A DNA stretch of 64,000 nucleotides, taken from positions 744,001 through 808,000 of the forward strand of contig NZ_JBEPOO010000001.1 of assembly GCF_040546815.1 (NCBI RefSeq). Direction: 5' to 3'. A program made the translations under genes and the position numbers. The stretch comes from Devosia sp. 2618. GTDB taxonomy: Bacteria; Pseudomonadota; Alphaproteobacteria; Rhizobiales; Devosiaceae. Of this stretch, positions 23,110 through 30,740 are shown one piece after another (within the stretch, counting starts at the first letter, position 1; every line of letters starts with the position of its first letter). Below the pieces are notes generated by a model. That model was not told the DNA's origin. It made no database searches and saw only the letters and a program-made list of their open reading frames with translations.

Positions 23110-23125
23110 TGCAAAGGTCGTGCCA
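23110..23125 (-). promoter_or_regulatory. sigma-54 (RpoN) promoter element for urtABCDE
   Basis: On the minus strand the sequence reads TGGCAC-N5-TTGCA, a perfect match to the -24/-12 consensus with the invariant GG and GC correctly spaced. The predicted start lies near 23099, about 30 nt before the urtA ATG. It implies RpoN/NtrC control by nitrogen status. I could not identify convincing NtrC enhancer sites upstream. Confidence 0.85.
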
Positions 23126-23401
23126 GCCCTGAGCGTGGGACGCTAAGAGGTTGATCTGTTTCAATTTTACTGTGGAGGTGGTGGTTGCGTCGTGCGGAAG
23201 GCCGGATAACACGGCCCCGTGATGCTGGTTACGTAGGCATCAATTCTCACTTCTGCTTAACATTTCAGCAAATGAGGGGTTGGGGCTTTGCAGGCTGTGA
23301 ATCTGGCGACGCTGCGGTCGATCACAGATTAATTCTAAGCGGAACCCTTGTTGGCTAGCGTCGTTATTCGACCGACCCCCGAGCAGCCAGATTGGCAAAA
23401 G
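23126..23401. other. gene-free region upstream of urtA
   Basis: No convincing coding frame is seen between the sigma-54 element and the candidate small RNA. The region should hold enhancer sites for the urt promoter, but none matched a clear NtrC consensus by eye. Confidence 0.5.
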
Positions 23402-23520
23402 GGGACCAGTCATGGTGTGCGGAGATAGCGCGCCATACGAGCGGCGGACTGCTGCAGAGGCTGACGCTCCTTTGTGGTGTCTCCGGTGGGGCGCGAAACT
23501 TCGGTTTCGCGCCCTTTTTG
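23402..23520 (+). ncRNA. candidate structured small RNA with intrinsic terminator
   Basis: A nested imperfect hairpin spans 23421-23484. The pairs are 23421-23425 with 23480-23484, 23431-23437 with 23473-23479 (two wobble pairs), and 23439-23443 with 23465-23469. It is followed at once by the strong terminator at 23489-23519. The 5' end is a guess. No known RNA family was recognised. A 40-codon frame (23412-23534) runs through it but crosses the terminator. Confidence 0.45.
23489..23520 (+). terminator. strong Rho-independent terminator
   Basis: A perfect 11-bp stem, GGGCGCGAAAC with GTTTCGCGCCC, closes on a TTCG tetraloop and is followed by TTTTT. No annotated + strand protein gene ends just before it, which is the main argument for an RNA gene here. 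Confidence 0.9.
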
Positions 23521-23574
23521 TATTCGGCTCGTAAAGTTTGAATAGTGTTCAGTTCAATCTAAACAATACGCGTT

Positions 23575-23603
23575 TTGACCTTGCTAATAGCGTTGTCTAG
23601 GAA
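23575..23603 (+). promoter_or_regulatory. putative sigma-70 promoter of collagen-like gene
   Basis: TTGACC (23575-23580), a 17-bp spacer and TAGGAA (23598-23603) lie about 80 nt before the ATG at 23682. The resulting leader can fold through CTGGTCC (23605-23611) with GGACCAG (23651-23657). Confidence 0.4.
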
Positions 23604-23681
23604 TCTGGTCCTGAAGCAACTCTTGGCTGCGTCATAACGTCTCTTCTCATGGACCAGGTGGTCTAGTGAAGGAGACGAAGA

Positions 23682-24584
23682 ATGAAAATCTCTTACAGTG
23701 CCTTCTTTGCCTGTGTTTTGCTCGCAGGTACTGCTGTTCCGGCTCATGCCGGCGGCTTGCTCGGTATCATTGGTGGAGACGGCGATGATGCGCTTGTGAC
23801 CATCGGCTCCGGCAACGCTTCCGATAGCGGCGTCGTCAATATCGGTCTTGGCTCGGGCGGTTCAGGCTCCGGCAATGTGGTCGATGTCGGCATCGGTCGT
23901 GGTTCGGACCCGGTCGTTGGGGCTGGTGTCAGCTCCGGCGGTGGTTCGGGTCGTGCGCTCGGCGTCGACGTCAATGTCGGCAAGGATCTCGCTAATGCCA
24001 ATGTTGGTGTCGGCAACAAGGATTCCCTCGTCGATATCGGTGTTGATGTGCTCAAGGGCGGTGCGACCGTTGGCGCGGTCATTGGTGGCGGTGGTGGGCT
24101 GATCGATGTTGGCATCGGTATTGGCAACCCTGGCGGTCCCGGCGGTCCGGGTAATCCCGGTGGTCCAGGAGGCCCTGGTGGACCCGGAGGCCCTGGTGGC
24201 CCGGGAGGGCCTGGTGGCCCCGGCGGGCCCGGTGCGCCCGGCGGCCCCGGTGTTGTCATTGGCCATACCGGCGGTGGCAATGGTGGCGGTGCGACATGCT
24301 CGGGTGAATCGCCAAACAGCCTGGCCCGCCTGATCCGCTCGACCAGCATCGATGCCAGCTGGATGCGTGCATCCAATGTGTCGATCCAGCGCGTGGTGCT
24401 GTGCCCGGAAGTCCAGTCGTGGCTCGCCGCGCAGTTGCAGGGCTCGGGCCTCGGTTCGGCGCTGAGCAATGCGGTGCGGTCGGATCAGCTGATTTCGACC
24501 TCGCTGAGCCGCACCAGCTTTGGCCCTGAGCGCGTGTTCGCGGTGACCAAGCGCGGATCGCAGCTGAACGTCTTCGTCTACTAA
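23682..24584 (+). CDS. secreted collagen-like Gly-X-Y repeat protein
   Basis: 300 aa with an AAGGAGA ribosome site. The signal peptide ends near AHA/GGL. Residues ~25-148 are Gly/Val/Asp-rich with recurring VDIGVD/VGIG-type units. Residues ~149-190 are an almost pure Gly-Pro-Gly collagen-like tract. The C-terminal ~100 residues form a compact, non-repetitive domain with two Cys and a SxRxSFGPERVFAV region. Collagen-like triplets can trimerise and act as surface stalks. The C-terminal domain is unrecognised. A strong terminator follows. Confidence 0.8.
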   Translation: MKISYSAFFACVLLAGTAVPAHAGGLLGIIGGDGDDALVTIGSGNASDSGVVNIGLGSGGSGSGNVVDVGIGRGSDPVVGAGVSSGGGSGRALGVDVNVGKDLANANVGVGNKDSLVDIGVDVLKGGATVGAVIGGGGGLIDVGIGIGNPGGPGGPGNPGGPGGPGGPGGPGGPGGPGGPGGPGAPGGPGVVIGHTGGGNGGGATCSGESPNSLARLIRSTSIDASWMRASNVSIQRVVLCPEVQSWLAAQLQGSGLGSALSNAVRSDQLISTSLSRTSFGPERVFAVTKRGSQLNVFVY

Positions 24585-24592
24585 GCGACAGT

Positions 24593-24622
24593 CCGGCCCG
24601 GAGATGATCCGGGCCGGTTTTT
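24593..24622 (+). terminator. Rho-independent terminator
   Basis: A 9-bp GC stem (CCGGCCCGG / CCGGGCCGG) with a 7-nt loop and a TTTTTA tail sits 9 bp after the collagen-like gene. Its tail touches the 3' end of the convergent ald gene. Confidence 0.9.
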
Positions 24623-25739
24623 AGTTCGCCAGAGCGATGTCGGGCGAAACGTATTCATAGCCCTGCGCTGTGGCAACCGGTGAGCAGGTGATTTTCCCAT
24701 TCCAGATATTGAGGCCGGCCCGCAGATGCTCGTCTGCTCGCAATGCGTCTTTCCAGCCTTGGTTGGCGAGACGGATGACGTGGGGCAGGGTGGCGTTGTT
24801 GAGGGCGTAGGTCGAGGTGCGGGCCACTCCTCCCGGCATATTGGCGACACAGTAATGCACGATGCCATCAACGACATAGGTCGGCTCGGCATGGGTGGTG
24901 GCGTGCGATGTTTCAAAGCAGCCACCCTGATCGATCGCTACGTCCACCAGCACAGCGCCCGGCTTCATCGTGCCCAACATCTCGCGGGTGACCAGCTTTG
25001 GCGCGGCGGCGCCGGGGATGAGGACGGCGCCGATAACGAGATCGGCGCTGGCGACTGCGTAGGCGATGGCGGCTTTGTTGGAATAGAGCACGCGGGCGCG
25101 GGCGCCAAAATGGGTTGCGAGCCGGTCGAGCGCCAATGCGCTCTTGTCGAGGATGGTCACATCGGCCTGCAGGCCCACTGCGTTTTCTGCGGCGTGAAAG
25201 CCGACGACGCCGCCGCCCAGAATCACGACCTTGCCGGGCTGCACGCCGGGCACACCGCCCAGTAGCACACCTCGTCCACCATGAGCCTTTTCAAGTGCCG
25301 TGGCGCCAGCCTGAATGGACATGCGGCCGGCAACCTGGCTCATCGGCTTGAGCAGCGGCAGTGCGCCGCTTGGATCGGTGACGGTTTCATAAGCGATGGC
25401 GACGACGCCGGAATTGAGCAGGTCTTTGGTTTGCTCGGGGTCGGGCGCGAGGTGGAGATAGGTGAACAGCACCTGATCGCGGCGCAGCATGGCGCGTTCG
25501 GCTGCCTGTGGTTCCTTGACCTTGACGACCATGTCGGCGGCGTCGAATACGACGCGGGCATCATTGGCGATTTCGCCGCCGGCGTCGCGATAGTCGTTGT
25601 CGGTGGCGCCAATGCCGGCGCCAGCCTGGGTCTCGATCATGACCCGGTGTCCGAGATGGGTCAGTTCCGCCACGCTTTCCGGCGTGAGGCCGACCCGATA
25701 TTCATGGTTTTTGATTTCTTTCGGCACACCTATCAGCAT
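24621..25739 (-). CDS. ald: alanine dehydrogenase
   Basis: NAD-dependent interconversion of L-alanine with pyruvate and ammonium. It is 372 aa from the ATG at 25739, which begins the typical MLIGVPKEIKNHEYRVG. Substrate-site residues lie in YRVGLTP and KVKEPQ, and the NAD Rossmann motif is VILGGGVVGFHAA. A longer frame reads through the regulatory region and is rejected. It is divergent from an Lrp-type regulator that probably controls it. Confidence 0.95.
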   Translation of the reverse strand: MLIGVPKEIKNHEYRVGLTPESVAELTHLGHRVMIETQAGAGIGATDNDYRDAGGEIANDARVVFDAADMVVKVKEPQAAERAMLRRDQVLFTYLHLAPDPEQTKDLLNSGVVAIAYETVTDPSGALPLLKPMSQVAGRMSIQAGATALEKAHGGRGVLLGGVPGVQPGKVVILGGGVVGFHAAENAVGLQADVTILDKSALALDRLATHFGARARVLYSNKAAIAYAVASADLVIGAVLIPGAAAPKLVTREMLGTMKPGAVLVDVAIDQGGCFETSHATTHAEPTYVVDGIVHYCVANMPGGVARTSTYALNNATLPHVIRLANQGWKDALRADEHLRAGLNIWNGKITCSPVATAQGYEYVSPDIALAN

Positions 25740-25825
25740 TTCCGTTCCTCCAATGCCTTGTATCGTCACCAGATCAAGTCCGGCGCGCAATGTCCTTGCA
25801 ATTGTTGTGCGGCTGAGGCTGAAAT

Positions 25826-25840
25826 TCGAATGACATTCGA
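25826..25840. promoter_or_regulatory. palindromic operator candidate between ald and lrp-type gene
   Basis: A perfect 15-bp palindrome, TCGAATG-A-CATTCGA, lies 20 bp before the regulator's ATG and 86 bp before ald. Lrp/AsnC dimers bind sites of this size and symmetry. Confidence 0.55.
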
Positions 25841-25860
25841 TTGATGGCAGGAAGTGTGCA

Positions 25861-26325
25861 ATGGCGTTGCAAATTGATGCGGTGGATCGCAAGCTGTTGC
25901 GAGCGCTGCAGCTCGACAGCCGAAAAAGCGTGCAGGTTTTGGGCGATACGGTGGGGCTTTCGGCCTCGGCCTGTCACCGGCGGCTGAAGGCGCTTGAGGA
26001 TCATGGGCTGATCGAGGGCTATCGCGCGGTACTCAATGCGACTCGGCTTGGCTATGCCATGCAGTTTTTCATCGAGGTCGGTTTGACCAGCCAAAGCGAG
26101 GCGGCGCTTGAGGCGTTCGAGATCGCGGTGCAGGACATTCCCGAAGTGCTGGAGTGTCACCTGATGGCCGGGCAGTCGGATTATATCCTGCGCGTTGTCT
26201 GTCAGGATCACGAGGATTTCGAGCGCCTGCATCGGCGTCTCAGTGCGCGGCTGCCGGGGGTTGCGCGCATACACTCCAATATGAGCATTCGAACGGTGAA
26301 GGCACGGACGGGGTTGCCGATATAG
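25861..26325 (+). CDS. Lrp/AsnC-family regulator (AldR-like)
   Basis: 154 aa. The N-terminal winged helix-turn-helix (ALQLDSRKSVQVLGDTVGLS then CHRRLKALEDHGLI) is followed by a RAM/AsnC ligand-binding domain ending with IRTVKARTGLPI. It is transcribed divergently from ald, the classic arrangement for an alanine-responsive activator. The ligand is probably alanine by context. Confidence 0.9.
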   Translation: MALQIDAVDRKLLRALQLDSRKSVQVLGDTVGLSASACHRRLKALEDHGLIEGYRAVLNATRLGYAMQFFIEVGLTSQSEAALEAFEIAVQDIPEVLECHLMAGQSDYILRVVCQDHEDFERLHRRLSARLPGVARIHSNMSIRTVKARTGLPI

Positions 26326-26451
26326 TTTTTGAGCAGATTGCCCATTAAGTAATCACTGGTCATATATTGGCGTGTTTGTAGGCGATTTTTCTTGCCTGAT
26401 GGAAAAGTCTGCGCTTGTCTTTGGGGATAACAATCCTTGGGGACGTCATTC

Positions 26452-27477
26452 ATGCTCAATCGCAGACTGTTTTCTGCATCGCTCGCCGCCATCGCAATCG
26501 CGGGTTTCTCCGTTCTGCCCGCGGCCGCGCAGACGGCCGTAAAGCTGACGCTGGACTGGCGTTTTGAAGGGCCGGCGGCCGGTTTCCTACTGGCGCAGGA
26601 CAATGGCTATTTCGCTGCCGAAGGGCTGGATGTGACCGTGGACACCGGCAACGGTTCGGTCGAGGCGATTCCACGCGTGGCGACGGGTGCCTACCAGTTT
26701 GGCTTTGGCGACATCAATTCGCTGATCAAGTTCCTCGATGAGGATCCGAGCCAGCCGGTCAAATCGATCATGATGGTCTATGACAAGCCGGTGTTTTCCA
26801 TCATTGGCCGCAAGTCGCTCGGCGTGACGGATGATCCGAAGTCGCTCGAAGGCAAGAAGCTTGGCGCGCCGCCACCTGACGGCGCATTTGCGCAGTGGCA
26901 GGCCTTCATTCCGGCCGCAGGGCTCGACGCATCGACAATCACCATCGAAAGCATCGGCTTCCCGGTGCGCGAGCCGATGCTGGCATCGGGCGATGTCGAT
27001 GGCGTGTTCGGCTTTGCCTTCTCGGTCATCCTCAACCTGATCGCCAATGGCGTGCCGGAAGACGATATTTCGACCATCCTGTTCGCCGACCACGGCCTCA
27101 ACCTCTATGGCAACGCGATCCTCGTAAACGAGACATTTGCCGCCGAGAATCCGGAAGCGGTTAAGGGCTTCTTGCGCGCATTGGCCAAGGGCTTTGCCGA
27201 TGCCGTCGTCGATCCGGCAGCAGGGGCCGCAGCTGTTTTGGCACGCAACGAGACGCTCAATCTCGATACCGAAATCGCGCGGCTTGAGATGGCCAACGCC
27301 ATGAACATCAAGACGCCATACGTCATCGAGCATGGCTTTGGCGGTGTCGATGAAGCGCGGCTGGCGGCGTCGCTGGAAACGCTCAAGCTCTCGATGGGCC
27401 TCAAAGGCGCTGTGACGGCCGCCGATGTGTTTGACGCCCAGTATCTGCCGCCTGTTGAAGACCGCATGCTGCCATAG
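26452..27477 (+). CDS. ABC transporter substrate-binding protein, NMT1/SsuA/ThiY type
   Basis: 341 aa with a signal peptide ending near AAA/QTA. The mature start TLDWRFEGPAAGFLLAQDNG resembles the NMT1/THI5-like family, which binds pyrimidines, nitrate, taurine or sulfonates. The ATG at 26452 is preferred over a TTG at 26437. An ATPase and a permease follow downstream. No TPP riboswitch was seen upstream, so thiamin-precursor transport is not supported. The substrate is unknown. Confidence 0.85.
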   Translation: MLNRRLFSASLAAIAIAGFSVLPAAAQTAVKLTLDWRFEGPAAGFLLAQDNGYFAAEGLDVTVDTGNGSVEAIPRVATGAYQFGFGDINSLIKFLDEDPSQPVKSIMMVYDKPVFSIIGRKSLGVTDDPKSLEGKKLGAPPPDGAFAQWQAFIPAAGLDASTITIESIGFPVREPMLASGDVDGVFGFAFSVILNLIANGVPEDDISTILFADHGLNLYGNAILVNETFAAENPEAVKGFLRALAKGFADAVVDPAAGAAAVLARNETLNLDTEIARLEMANAMNIKTPYVIEHGFGGVDEARLAASLETLKLSMGLKGAVTAADVFDAQYLPPVEDRMLP

Positions 27478-27495
27478 GCAGACCACCACACCGAT

Positions 27496-27519
27496 CCTCC
27501 CCCTGAAAATCGGGGGAGG
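27496..27519. repeat. GC-rich palindromic repeat (CCTCCCCC family)
   Basis: CCTCCCCCTG and CGGGGGAGGG form an inverted repeat between the binding-protein and ATPase genes. Similar CCTCCCCCT/AGGGGGAGG units recur at 33.2 kb and 61.6-61.8 kb. Confidence 0.6.
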
Positions 27520-27566
27520 GCAGGGCGGTGATGACCGCTCGAATTTGCTCAAGCTGGAGTGCGGCC

Positions 27567-28352
27567 ATGCCCCTCGTTTCAATTGAAAATGTCGATATGC
27601 GCTATGGCGGTCCGACGGGCACGCTGGCCGTCAGCGGGCTCAATCTGCGGATCGAGCGCGGCGAGTTCGTCGCCGTCGTCGGGCCCTCCGGATGCGGTAA
27701 ATCCACTCTGATGAAGCTGACGACGGGGCTGCATATTCCCCAGACTGGCACGGTCATCGTGGGCAATCAGGAAGTGACGCGGCCGGTGTCGATTGTGGGC
27801 ATGGCGTTTCAAAATCCCACCATGTTGCCGTGGCGGACGACGCTGGAAAACGTGCTGCTGCCGCTCGAAATTGTCGAGCGCCACCGCCATCGGTTGCGGG
27901 CGCACAAGAAGGAATATGTCGAGAAGGCCGAAGCGCTGCTTGAGACCGTGGGGCTCAAGGGGTTTGGCGACAAGTTTCCCTGGCAGCTATCGGGCGGCAT
28001 GCAGCAGCGTGCTAATCTCTGCCGGGCGCTGATCCATGAACCGGAACTGCTGATGCTGGACGAGCCGTTCGGTGCGTTGGACGCCTTCACCCGAGAAGAA
28101 CTCTGGTGCGTTATCCGCGATCTGCACGCCAGCCAGGACGTGACCATTGTGTTGGTGACGCATGACCTGCGCGAGAGTGTGTTCCTCGCCGACAAGGTGG
28201 TGGTGATGAGCGCTCGGCCGGGCCGCGTGCTGTCCGAGCATGTCGTGCCGTTCGAGCGGCCGCGCCAACTTGATCTGCTTTACGAGCCAGATTTCAACGC
28301 GATGGTGCAGGAACTGCACGGCGAGATTGCCAGCGCGAGGGCCGTCGCATGA
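27567..28352 (+). CDS. ABC transporter ATP-binding protein (SsuB/TauB/ThiZ type)
   Basis: 261 aa from the ATG at 27567, which has a GGAG site; a longer frame starts at 27528 but reads through a palindromic repeat. Walker A is GPSGCGKST, the signature LSGGMQQRANLCRAL, Walker B LLMLDEPFGALD, and the H-loop VTHDLRE. It overlaps the permease start by 4 bp (ATGA at 28349-28352). Confidence 0.92.
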   Translation: MPLVSIENVDMRYGGPTGTLAVSGLNLRIERGEFVAVVGPSGCGKSTLMKLTTGLHIPQTGTVIVGNQEVTRPVSIVGMAFQNPTMLPWRTTLENVLLPLEIVERHRHRLRAHKKEYVEKAEALLETVGLKGFGDKFPWQLSGGMQQRANLCRALIHEPELLMLDEPFGALDAFTREELWCVIRDLHASQDVTIVLVTHDLRESVFLADKVVVMSARPGRVLSEHVVPFERPRQLDLLYEPDFNAMVQELHGEIASARAVA

Positions 28353-29167
28353 CCAATGTTGAAACCGTTACTGCGGTATCCGTCTTGCCGCCGAAGCCGG
28401 CGCTAAAGATCAACTGGATCCGGCTGGCGCCGCTGCTCTACACGATCGGGCTGTTCGTGATCTGGGAGATAGGCGTTCGCATTTCGGGGCTGCCGCATAC
28501 CATTCTGCCGACGCCGAGCCGCATCTTTGAAGCGATCGTGCAGTATTGGTCCCCGATCTGGAAGAACTCGCTGCAGACGCTCTACACCACGGTGCTGGGC
28601 TTTATCATCGCGGTGGTCGCCGGGCTGGGGATTGGGCTTTTCATTGGCTGGTCAAAGACCATCTATGCCGGGCTCTATCCGATCATGATCGGGTTTAACG
28701 CCATTCCCAAAGTGGCGCTGGTGCCGATCCTGGTCATCTGGTTTGGCATTGGAACGGTGCCGGCCGTGCTGACGGCATTTCTGATTTCGTTCTTTCCCAT
28801 CGTGGTCAATGTGGCGACGGGCCTCGCCACCATCGAGCCCGAAACCGAGGACGTGTTGCGGGCGCTAGGGGCCAAGAAACTCGACATCATGCTCAAGGTG
28901 GGTGTGCCGCGTTCGATGCCTTATTTCTTTGGATCGCTGAAGGTGGCGATCACGCTGGCATTCGTGGGCTCAGTGGTGAGCGAGACCGTCGCGTCCAATA
29001 ATGGTCTGGGCAACATGATGGCGTCGGCGCAATCTAACTTCAATGTGCCGCTGGTGTTTGCCGGTCTGCTGATGCTCGCCGTCGAAGGCATCGCCATGTA
29101 CGCTCTGATGGCGTGGCTGGAAAAGCGGATGACGGGCTGGGCGCATCGGTCGACGATGTCGAACTAG
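28349..29167 (+). CDS. ABC transporter permease (SsuC/ThiX type)
   Basis: 272 aa with about six membrane segments. The EAA-type coupling loop is ALGAKKLDIMLKVGVPRSMPYFFGSLK, characteristic of BPD_transp_1 permeases of the nitrate/sulfonate/taurine/pyrimidine class. It completes the three-gene importer begun at 26452. Confidence 0.92.
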   Translation: MTNVETVTAVSVLPPKPALKINWIRLAPLLYTIGLFVIWEIGVRISGLPHTILPTPSRIFEAIVQYWSPIWKNSLQTLYTTVLGFIIAVVAGLGIGLFIGWSKTIYAGLYPIMIGFNAIPKVALVPILVIWFGIGTVPAVLTAFLISFFPIVVNVATGLATIEPETEDVLRALGAKKLDIMLKVGVPRSMPYFFGSLKVAITLAFVGSVVSETVASNNGLGNMMASAQSNFNVPLVFAGLLMLAVEGIAMYALMAWLEKRMTGWAHRSTMSN

Positions 29168-29195
29168 CCTCACGGCATTGTCAAAAGAGTTGATC

Positions 29196-29224
29196 GGCGT
29201 CCCGTGAACTTCGCACGGGGCGCC
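29196..29224 (+). terminator. GC-rich hairpin after ABC operon
   Basis: An 11-bp stem (GGCGTCCCGTG with CACGGGGCGCC, one G-T pair) with a 7-nt loop lies 28 bp after the permease stop. It lacks a T-tract, so termination is only possible. Confidence 0.35.
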
Positions 29225-29260
29225 GGATTGTCCTTCCCATCAGACAAGAAGGACGAAGTC

Positions 29261-30079
29261 ATGCCCCACATTGAAACACGCGATGGCACCAAGCTCTATG
29301 TCAAGGATTGGGGTGAAGGCCGCCCCGTTGTCCTGCTACATGGTTGGCCGTTGACGGCCGATAGCTGGGACGATGGCGCCGTTGCGCTGGCCGAGGCTGG
29401 CTATCGGGCAATTGCCTATGACCGCCGTGGCTTTGGTCGCTCCGATCAGCCGTGGAACGGCTATGACTATGACACGCTGACCGACGATCTGGCCGATGTG
29501 CTGGCCGCGACAGGCGCGCAGGATGCGGCGGTGATCGGGTTTTCAATGGGCGGTGGCGAGGTCGCGCGCTACATGTCGCGTCATGGCGGCAAGGGTGTCG
29601 TCAAGGCGGGGCTGATTTCCTCGGTCGTGCCCTATATGCCCAAGACCAGCGATAACCCTGACGGCACGCCGCAGGAGGTTTTCGATGGGATGACCGAGGG
29701 CATGAAGAAGGACCGGGCGCATTTCTTTGCCGGCTTCTTCAAGGATTTTTTTGGCGTCAGCATGCTCGACCATGCGGTGAGCCAGGAAGTGTTGAACTGG
29801 GCGTGGTTCCAGACCATGCATGCCGGGCTGCGCCCGACACTGGCCTGTGCGGCGGCATTTTCGAGCACTGACTTCCGGCCGGACCTGTCGGCGTTCAAGG
29901 TGCCAACGCTGATCGTGCATGGCACCGCCGACAAGACGGTGCCGATTGAGGCGGCTGGCCGCGCTGCGGCCAAGGGCATCGATCAGTCGCTGCTGATTGA
30001 ATATGACGGCGCGCCGCACGGCCTGTTCGAGACGCACAAGCAGCGGTTGATCGACGATCTGCTGGTGTTTCTGCGCTAG
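29261..30079 (+). CDS. alpha/beta hydrolase (non-heme chloroperoxidase/esterase-like)
   Basis: 272 aa from the ATG at 29261 (AAGGACGAAG upstream). The oxyanion segment is VVLLHGWPLTADSW. The nucleophile elbow is GFSMGGG, and the catalytic Asp in HGTADKTVPIE and His in GAPHGLFETH are in place. This is the arrangement of cofactor-free haloperoxidase/esterase enzymes. The physiological substrate is unknown. Confidence 0.88.
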   Translation: MPHIETRDGTKLYVKDWGEGRPVVLLHGWPLTADSWDDGAVALAEAGYRAIAYDRRGFGRSDQPWNGYDYDTLTDDLADVLAATGAQDAAVIGFSMGGGEVARYMSRHGGKGVVKAGLISSVVPYMPKTSDNPDGTPQEVFDGMTEGMKKDRAHFFAGFFKDFFGVSMLDHAVSQEVLNWAWFQTMHAGLRPTLACAAAFSSTDFRPDLSAFKVPTLIVHGTADKTVPIEAAGRAAAKGIDQSLLIEYDGAPHGLFETHKQRLIDDLLVFLR

Positions 30080-30082
30080 ACC

Positions 30083-30601
30083 CTAGAGCCCGATGGTCAG
30101 GTTCAGCCGATCCAGCACTGTACGGTCGGCTGGGTCGACCATACCCACAAGAAACCGGGTCACGATCTTGCGTGACTCAGGGGGGAGGGCCGCGATGGAT
30201 GCCGTGATGCGGCTGGCCTGCGTTGCCGACAGGGTCGCGAAGAACTCTTTGCCCCTGGGTGTCGCGTGCAACAGGCGCTGGCGGCGATCAGAATGGCCGG
30301 TCTTTTGCTCGATGTAGCCATTGTCGATCAGCTGGCGCAGCACGCGCGCCAGGCTTTGCTTGGTGATCTTGAGGATATCGAGCAGATCGGCGACCGGCAT
30401 ACCGGGGCGCAGATTGACGAAATACAGCACCCGATGATGGGCGCGGCCGAAATCCTGCCGGCCGAGCAGGGCATCTGCATCGCCGGTGAAATCTCGATAG
30501 GCAAAGAAAAACAGTCCCATGATGTCGAGGGGCAGTTCGTCGCTGCCAGTTGGGGCGAAATTTATGTCAGCTATGTTGACATTTATTTGGTTCGCTGCCA
30601 T
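30083..30601 (-). CDS. MarR-family transcriptional regulator
   Basis: 172 aa. The winged helix spans roughly residues 70-130, with LLDILKITKQSLARVLRQL as recognition region and KTGHSDRRQRLLHATPRG as wing. It is divergent from the branched-chain aminotransferase gene, the likely target. A 19-bp palindrome lies over its first codons. Confidence 0.88.
   Translation of the reverse strand: MAANQINVNIADINFAPTGSDELPLDIMGLFFFAYRDFTGDADALLGRQDFGRAHHRVLYFVNLRPGMPVADLLDILKITKQSLARVLRQLIDNGYIEQKTGHSDRRQRLLHATPRGKEFFATLSATQASRITASIAALPPESRKIVTRFLVGMVDPADRTVLDRLNLTIGL
30564..30582. promoter_or_regulatory. palindrome over marR start, candidate operator
   Basis: ATGTCA and TGACAT arms flank a 7-bp centre within codons 7-13 of the MarR gene. 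The size suits a MarR dimer and would allow autoregulation. Confidence 0.35.
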
Positions 30602-30740
30602 TGTTTTCCCATCAGGACGCCGTTGATGTCTTATCCCCTAGCCTTTGTGGTTTGCCAAGGCCTTGAGCCTGGGGCATGATCGGCGCCAAACAGGTGACCG
30701 CGTAATCGCGGCATCGCAATTAGAGATGCGGGAGTGGACG

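Noticed and set aside
23412..23534. 40-codon frame over the candidate small RNA
   Set aside because: It runs through a perfect intrinsic terminator and has no clear Shine-Dalgarno site, so an RNA is preferred; kept as an alternative in the finding.
24126..24251. Short tandem repeats that might look like a CRISPR or minisatellite array
   Set aside because: In frame they encode Gly-Pro-Gly triplets of a signal-peptide-bearing protein; there are no regular spacers.
26326..26451. Possible TPP riboswitch upstream of the NMT1-type ABC operon
   Set aside because: The conserved TPP-riboswitch core sequences were not found in this short leader.
30626..30679. 17-codon frame before ilvE as a possible branched-chain leader peptide
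   Set aside because: It has only scattered Leu and Val codons, no following terminator, and no alternative stems.
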